Assembly (NCBI GenBank): GCA_905221605.1
Contig: CAJNDS010001627.1
Coordinates: 1-12,611, forward strand
Length of the DNA: 12,611 nucleotides
Reading direction: 5' to 3'
Source of the DNA: Symbiodinium natans
Lineage: Eukaryota; Sar; Dinophyceae; Suessiales; Symbiodiniaceae
Part shown: in pieces, positions 9,464 through 12,611 of the stretch
Layout: each line of letters begins with the position of its first letter
Numbering within the stretch: the first letter of the stretch is position 1
Notes under the pieces: model-generated
Database searches by the model: none
What the model saw: the letters and a program-made list of their open reading frames with translations, nothing else
Told to the model about the DNA's origin: nothing
Position numbers and translations under genes: made by a program

Positions 9464-9540
9464 GGTTTAAGTAAATTGAATATTTTGCCTCCCAGTGCGT
9501 TTTGGAGTAGTTTACTCAAATTCTGCTCGTCAGCTGTTTA
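9464..9540 (+). repeat. Junction module, copy D, next to the telomeric tract
   Basis: Its left half (GGTTTAAGTAAATTGAATATT, GCCTCCCA and GCGTTTTGG) matches copy A. Its AATTGAATATT start, TTTACT and final GTCAGCTGT (9529-9537) match copies B and C. It is the copy that joins the A type and the B/C type into one family. The TTTAGGG array begins 60 bp downstream. Confidence 0.75.
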
Positions 9541-9600
9541 GACAAATAACGTGGGACATTCAGAATGATACCACATACAATTTCTATTTATTTTGTCTTG
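9541..9600. other. Short unique linker before the telomeric repeats
   Basis: Ordinary-complexity sequence containing ATACAATTTCTAT (9575-9587), the reverse complement of ATAGAAATTGTAT found twice in each unit of the 308-bp satellite. No gene or known signal is seen. Confidence 0.5.
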
Positions 9601-9755
9601 AGGGTTTAGGGTTTAGGGTTTAGGGTTTAGGGTTTAGGGTTTAGGGTTTAGGGTTTAGGGTTTAGGGTTTAGGGTTTAGGGTTTAGGGTTTAGGGTTTAG
9701 GGTTTAGGGTTTAGGGTTTAGGGTTTAGGGTTTAGGGTTTAGGGTTTAGGGTTTA
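9601..9755 (+). repeat. Telomere-type (TTTAGGG)n array, about 22 perfect copies
   Basis: The heptamer TTTAGGG repeats without a visible error from 9601 to 9755. This is the Arabidopsis-type telomere sequence. The G-rich strand reads left to right, so if it was ever a chromosome end, that end lay to the right. Nearly 2.9 kb of other sequence follows, so here it is an internal telomeric tract, or else marks an assembly join. The perfection of the repeats argues for recent addition or recent copying. Confidence 0.97.
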
Positions 9756-9775
9756 TTAGGGTTCGGTTTCAGGGG
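9756..9775 (+). repeat. Degenerate interruption in the telomeric array
   Basis: TTAGGGTTCGGTTTCAGGGG breaks the perfect heptamer phase. It looks like telomeric repeats with base changes (TTCGG, TTTCAGGG) and a run of seven G that extends into the next array. Confidence 0.8.
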
Positions 9776-9822
9776 GGGTTTAGGGTTTAGGGTTTAGGGT
9801 TTAGGGTTTAGGGTTTAGGGTT
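9776..9822 (+). repeat. Second TTTAGGG array, about 6.5 copies
   Basis: The perfect heptamer resumes after the interruption in the same orientation and ends in GGGTTC at the start of unrelated sequence. Confidence 0.95.
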
Positions 9823-9960
9823 CAGCAGCTCTGGGTCGAGCAATCTCTAGTAGAGCCGCTGTCTGGACTCTAGAAAAAACCCACCCACCCAGAGAATCCC
9901 AAAACATTAAGAAATATAAAGTTCACATTTTTCCTCAGCAAGCCCTGTCCTCCAACCTCA
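9823..9960. other. Linker after the telomeric tract
   Basis: Moderately complex sequence with no supportable gene. It has a small inverted repeat, CTCTA-G-TAGAG (9845-9855). From 9891 it carries AGAATCCCAA followed by ATTAAGAAA, a motif that returns at 11105-11124 inside the 35-bp minisatellite. Confidence 0.55.
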
Positions 9961-10750
9961 TTTATTCATTCTGCTCGTGTTCTTTGTCATTCTGCTTGGT
10001 TTCCATTCTGCTCGTATGCGTTTCTTTCTGCTCGTATTCTGCTCGTATTCGTTCTTTTTCTGATCTGCTCGTCTCGTGTTCGTTCTCGTTCTGCTCGTAT
10101 TCATTCTGCTCGTATTCGTTCTCTCTCTGCTCGATTTCAGTCCGCTCGTTTTCGTTGTTTTTCTTCTCGTATTCATTCTGTTCGTATTCGTTCTCTCTCT
10201 CTTCTCGATTTCAGTCTGCTCGTCTTCGTTCTCTCTCTGCTCGTAATCATTCTGCTCGTATTCGTTCTCTTTCTGCTCATATTCATTTTGCTCGTGTTCG
10301 TTCTCTTTCTGCTCGTATTTGTGCTTTTGCTGCTCGTATTCGTTCTCTCTCTACTCCATTTCAGTCCGCTCGTTTTCGCTGTCTTTCTGCTCGTACTGAG
10401 TTTGCTCGTACTCGTTCTCTTCTGCTCGTATTCATTCTGCTCGTATTCGTTCTCTCTCTGCTCGATGTCAATCTGCTCGTATTCGTTCTCTTTCTGCTCA
10501 TATTCATTTTGCTCGTGTTCGTTCTCTTTCTGCTCGTGTTCGTGCTCTTTCTGCGCGTGTTCGTTCTCTCTCTCTGCTCGATTTCAGTCCGCTCGTTTTC
10601 GCTGTCTTTCTGCTCGTACTGAGTCTGCTCGTACTCGTTCTCTTTCTGCTCGTATTCATTCTGCTCGTATTCGTTCTCTCTCTGCTCGATGTCAGTCTAC
10701 TCGTATTCGTTCTCTCTCTCTGCTCATATTCACTTTGCTCGTGTCGTTTT
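9961..10750. repeat. Pyrimidine-rich minisatellite of about 21 bp within a repeat of about 223 bp
   Basis: The basic unit resembles TCTGCTCGTATTCGTTCTCT and varies in its CT tail and in GTATTC, GTGTTC and GATTTCAG. Longer blocks recur: ATTTCAGTCCGCTCGTTTTCG begins at 10134, 10358 and 10581, so units are organised in blocks of about 223-224 bp. The plus strand is poor in purines and stop codons, which explains a 212-codon frame (9984-10622) made of leucine, serine, phenylalanine and arginine repeats. The minus strand gives arginine/serine/threonine repeats. Neither frame tracks the block length, so I treat the region as non-coding. Confidence 0.88.
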
Positions 10751-10873
10751 CCCCGGTGACCCTGCCTATTTTTGGCCGTCTTGTTGATTGTGTTTGGCAC
10801 ACTTTAAGCTGCCTGGCTTCCACATGGTTGCTTTCCAATTAGTGCCCCGGTGACCTCGCCTCATGTTGGCTCC
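10751..10873. other. Linker flanked by a direct repeat containing CCCCGGTGACC
   Basis: CCCCGGTGACC then GCCT occurs at 10751-10766 and again at 10845-10860, each followed within about ten bases by TTGGC. The repeats bracket about 80 bp of ordinary sequence between the two minisatellites. They are too long and diverged for a typical target-site duplication. No gene is seen. Confidence 0.6.
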
Positions 10874-11412
10874 TGCTCGTAGGGTTTGATGAGAGGCCTA
10901 GAGGTTTGTCGTATGTCCCCTCTCTTCGTGCTCGTAGGGTTTGTCGTATGTCCGTCCCTTCATTCCCTTCATGCTCGTAGGGTTTGATGAGAGGTCTACA
11001 GGTTTGTCGCACGTCCCCTCCCTTCGTGCTCTTAGATTTTGTCGTATGTCGCCTCTCTTCGTGCTCGTCGGCTTTGTCGTGTGTCCCTCTTCGTCTTCTT
11101 GCAAAGAATCCCAAGAATTAAGAAACGGAGATTGTATTTTCAGAGGTTTGCCGTATGTCCCCTCCCTTCGTGCTCGTAGGGTTTGTCGTATGTCCCCTCC
11201 CTTCGTGCTCGTAGGGTTTGATGAGAGGTCTACAGCTTTGTCGTACGTCCCCTCCCTTGGTGTTCTTAGGGTTTGTCGTATGTCCCCTCCCTTCGTGCTC
11301 GTCGGCTTTGTCGTATGTCCCTTTCCTTCCGCTTCGCGCTCTTAGGGTTTGTCGTATGTCCCCTCCCTTCGTGCTCGTCGGTTTTGTCGCATGCCTCTTG
11401 TCTTCGCGCTTG
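10874..11412. repeat. 35-bp minisatellite with a higher-order period of about 234-242 bp
   Basis: The unit reads GGGTTTGTCGTATGTCCCCT followed by CCCTTCGTGCTCGTA. A variant unit containing GGGTTTGATGAGAGG begins at about 10882, 10980 and 11214. The segment GAGGTTTG(T/C)CGTATGTCCCC recurs at 10901 and 11143, giving a longer period of about 234-242 bp. Frames on both strands read through several units but change frame with unit length, so a gene is not supported. The core TGCTCGTA is also in the neighbouring 21-bp array. Confidence 0.9.
11105..11140. other. Non-repeat island inside the 35-bp array
   Basis: AGAATCCCAAGAATTAAGAAA and the bases up to about 11140 interrupt the 35-bp units. The same words flank the telomeric tract at 9892-9914, so the island may be a copy of that flank. 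Confidence 0.55.
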
Positions 11413-11565
11413 CTTTCCCCAGACCGAAGGTAGAACCAAAAGTGTTGGTCCGGATTGACAAAAATGTTTTGTTTTCCCCCCACCCCACCCTCCAACCATT
11501 CCAGTTCGAGCCAATCCCCAACCCACCCTAGAACCAACTACCCGTATTCGTTCTCTCTCTTGCTT
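11413..11565. other. C-rich linker with a stray minisatellite fragment
   Basis: Mostly C-rich sequence (CCCCCCACCCCACCC near 11475) without a supportable gene. CGTATTCGTTCTCTCTCT at 11543-11560 is an isolated piece of the 21-bp array that otherwise ends about 800 bp upstream. Confidence 0.6.
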
Positions 11566-11755
11566 GCGAAGCCCTCATCCAGGTTTCCAACCCCAGAATG
11601 GGGGTCCGGAAGTTGCTTTTCCCCCCCCCACCCTCGGACCACCCAAGATGAGAAACACTAAGAAGGGGCCGCCGCATTCCCGGCCCCGCAAAGCCTTCAT
11701 CTGGATCTGGCTCAGACCCAGGTTTTCAAGCCCAGAATGGGGGTCTGGGCCAGAA
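11566..11755. repeat. Imperfectly duplicated segment, two copies
   Basis: Copy 1 (11566-11614) runs from GCGAAGCCCTCATCC through CCAGGTTT and CCCAGAATGGGGGTC. Copy 2 (11688-11755) runs from GCAAAGCCTTCATC through the same words, with about 18 extra bases near GGATCTGGCTCAG. CCCAGAATGGGGGTC is exact at 11592-11606 and 11731-11745. CCCC-AGAAT-GGGG is a small inverted repeat in copy 1; copy 2 keeps a three-base version. Confidence 0.7.
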
Positions 11756-11756
11756 G

Positions 11757-11788
11757 AGGGAAGGGGGCGGGGGGGGTAGGTGGGGGGT

Positions 11789-11828
<40 letters not shown>

Positions 11829-12068
11829 GGGGGGGGGGTGGGGGGGGGGGTGTGGGGGGGGGTGGGGGGGGGTGGGTGGGGGGGGGTGGGGGGGGTGGTG
11901 GGGGGGGGGTGGGGGGGGGGGGTGGGGGGGGGGGGGGGGGGGTGGGGGGGGGCGGGGTGGGTGGGGGGGGGGGGGGTGGGGTGGTGGGGGTGGGGGGGGT
12001 GGGGGGGGGTGGGGGGGGGGGTGGGGGGGGGTGGGGGGGTGGGGGGGGGGTGAGGGGGGGGTGGGGGG
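11757..12068 (+). repeat. Extreme poly-G tract with sparse T interruptions
   Basis: Almost pure G for about 300 bp, broken mainly by single T and a very few A or C. One uninterrupted run (11789-11827) is 39 G. It can form G-quadruplexes in many registers on the plus strand. Frames here encode only glycine-rich or proline-rich low-complexity sequence. Homopolymers this long are read badly by all sequencing chemistries, so the stated length is unreliable. Confidence 0.9.
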
Positions 12069-12112
12069 CAAAAAAAAGGCAAAAAAGCCGTGGCCATTGG
12101 CAAAAAAGCCGT

Positions 12113-12227
12113 GGCCATTGGCAAAAAAGCCGTGGCCATTGGCAAAAAAGCCGTGGCCATTGGCAAATGCCACTTGCCAATGGCCACGGCTTTTTTGCCA
12201 ATGGCCACGGCTTTTTTGCCAATGGCC
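12113..12227. repeat. Palindrome I, 54-bp arms
   Basis: The left arm (12113-12166) and right arm (12174-12227) are inverted copies around the seven-base centre ATGCCAC. Both arms consist of about 2.5 of the 21-bp units. Confidence 0.88.
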
Positions 12228-12232
12228 CCGGC

Positions 12233-12265
12233 CCCCATTAAGGTTGGGGCCCAACCTTAATGGGG
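12233..12265. repeat. Perfect 33-bp palindrome between cassettes
   Basis: CCCCATTAAGGTTGGG (12233-12248) and CCCAACCTTAATGGGG (12250-12265) are exact inverted repeats around a single G at 12249. It links palindromes I and II, and its right arm is also the start of palindrome II. Confidence 0.92.
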
Positions 12266-12370
12266 AACGTGGCCATTGGCAAAAAAGCCGTGGCCATTGG
12301 CAAAAAGCCCGAAAAGTTGCCAATGGCCACGGCTTTTTTGCCAATGGCCACGTTCCCCCTTAAGGTTGGG
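12250..12370. repeat. Palindrome II, 54-bp arms with one mismatch
   Basis: The left arm (12250-12303) and right arm (12317-12370) are inverted copies around a 13-base centre. The only difference I find is ATTAAGG versus CTTAAGG near the outer end. It contains CCTTAAT, GGGGAACG and two 21-bp units in each arm. Confidence 0.88.
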
Positions 12371-12413
12371 GGGCATTTTGTGCGAATTGGGTTTGAAAAA
12401 CCCATTTTGGCGA
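12371..12413. other. Unique spacer between palindromes, with a small hairpin
   Basis: This non-repeat stretch contains the inverted repeat TGGGTTT (12388-12394) and AAACCCA (12398-12404) around GAA. Confidence 0.65.
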
Positions 12414-12604
12414 CCAACCTTAATGACATTGGTGGCCATTGGCAAAAAAGCCGTGGCAATTGGCAACTTTCCCGTGGCCATTGGCGAATTTGCCAATGGC
12501 CACGGCTTTTTTGCCAATGGCCACGGCTTTTTTGCCAATGGCCACGGCTTTTTTGCCAATGGCCACGGTTTTTTTGCCAATGGACACGTTCCCCATTAAG
12601 GTTT
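12414..12604. repeat. Palindrome III, asymmetric
   Basis: It opens with CCAACCTTAATG (12414) and closes with ATTAAGGTTT (12595-12604). Its centre is GTGGCCATTGGC (12474-12485), GAATTT, GCCAATGGCCAC (12492-12503). The right arm holds four regular reverse units; the left arm has fewer, more diverged units, so the fold is imperfect. Confidence 0.8.
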
Positions 12605-12611
12605 AAATTAT

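Larger units (their letters stand above)
12069..12611. repeat. Chain of palindromes built from a 21-bp unit
   Basis: The unit is GGCAAAAAAGCC followed by GTGGCCATT. It occurs as forward runs (12078-12166, 12270-12303, 12432-12485) and reverse runs (12174-12227, 12317-12352, 12492-12580), so the region alternates in orientation. CCTTAAT and ATTAAGG words mark the cassette ends. The unit is a multiple of three bases, so both strands stay open across runs and read as seven-residue repeats (AKKPWPL one way, FFANGHG the other). I see no start context, flanking domain or composition that would make these proteins. The chain reaches the right edge of the window. Confidence 0.9.

Noticed and set aside
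9984-10622. 212-codon plus-strand frame, rich in leucine, serine and phenylalanine, resembling membrane segments
   Set aside because: The pyrimidine-rich repeat lacks stop codons by composition, and the apparent hydrophobic helices are translations of CTCGT and TTCTCT words. The higher-order block length does not keep frame.
12233-12265. Bacterial-type terminator
   Set aside because: The palindrome has no following T run or upstream gene, and it belongs to a chain of palindromes in a eukaryotic repeat region.
11575-12344. Proline-rich or glycine-rich frames of about 200 codons with heptapeptide tails
   Set aside because: They combine translated poly-G with the 21-bp palindrome units. Low complexity on both strands and doubtful homopolymer length make any frame unreliable.
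12078-12580. Seven-residue repeat protein (AKKPWPL or FFANGHG)
   Set aside because: A 21-bp unit without stops is open on both strands by arithmetic. The alternating unit orientation destroys a continuous repeat protein, and no flanking coding sequence is present.
12069-12611. CCAAT-box promoter cluster (CCAATGG in each unit)
   Set aside because: CCAAT is simply part of the repeated unit. There is no gene, TATA-like element or other promoter sign nearby.

Overview
This window looks like non-coding eukaryotic subtelomeric or otherwise heterochromatic DNA. It is built almost entirely of different tandem repeats laid end to end, and I find no gene I can support. The open reading frames I examined are by-products of repeats: they lie inside satellite or minisatellite units, often open on both strands, and break or shift frame with the unit. 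The clearest taxonomic clue is a long perfect run of the heptamer TTTAGGG at 9601-9755. That telomere type occurs in most land plants, many green and brown algae, oomycetes, dinoflagellates and some apicomplexans. It is not the vertebrate type (TTAGGG). With no coding sequence present I will not name a genus.

Layout, left to right. 1-6682: 21 full copies and one truncated copy of a satellite of about 308 bp, already running at the left edge. 6683-6904: linker with a strong hairpin. 6905-8029: degenerate G/T-rich minisatellite (units about 22-30 bp). 8030-8227: two copies of a recurring junction module. 8231-9306: 20-bp array, AGCTCCCGGAGCTCAAAATT. 9307-9463: G-rich tract. 9464-9540: another junction module. 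9601-9822: TTTAGGG arrays. 9823-9960: linker. 9961-10750: pyrimidine-rich minisatellite of about 21 bp nested in a repeat of about 223 bp. 10751-10873: linker with a direct repeat. 10874-11412: 35-bp minisatellite. 11413-11756: C-rich linker with a duplicated segment. 11757-12068: extreme poly-G tract. 12069-12611: 21-bp units in alternating orientation that form a chain of large near-perfect palindromes.

The most interesting organisation is at the joins. One module of roughly 40-77 bp recurs at four places where one repeat family gives way to the next (6824, 8030, 8150 and 9464), the last just before the telomeric tract. Two neighbouring arrays (6905-8029 and 8231-9306) look like reversed relatives of each other. 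A short AGAATCCCAA-type motif is shared by the flank of the telomeric tract and the interior of the 35-bp array. These points suggest a subtelomere assembled by repeated duplication, inversion and terminal addition. That is inference; a mis-join in assembly is a serious alternative at the telomeric and poly-G tracts.

No mobile-element protein, rRNA, tRNA, CRISPR array or protein-coding system was recognised.
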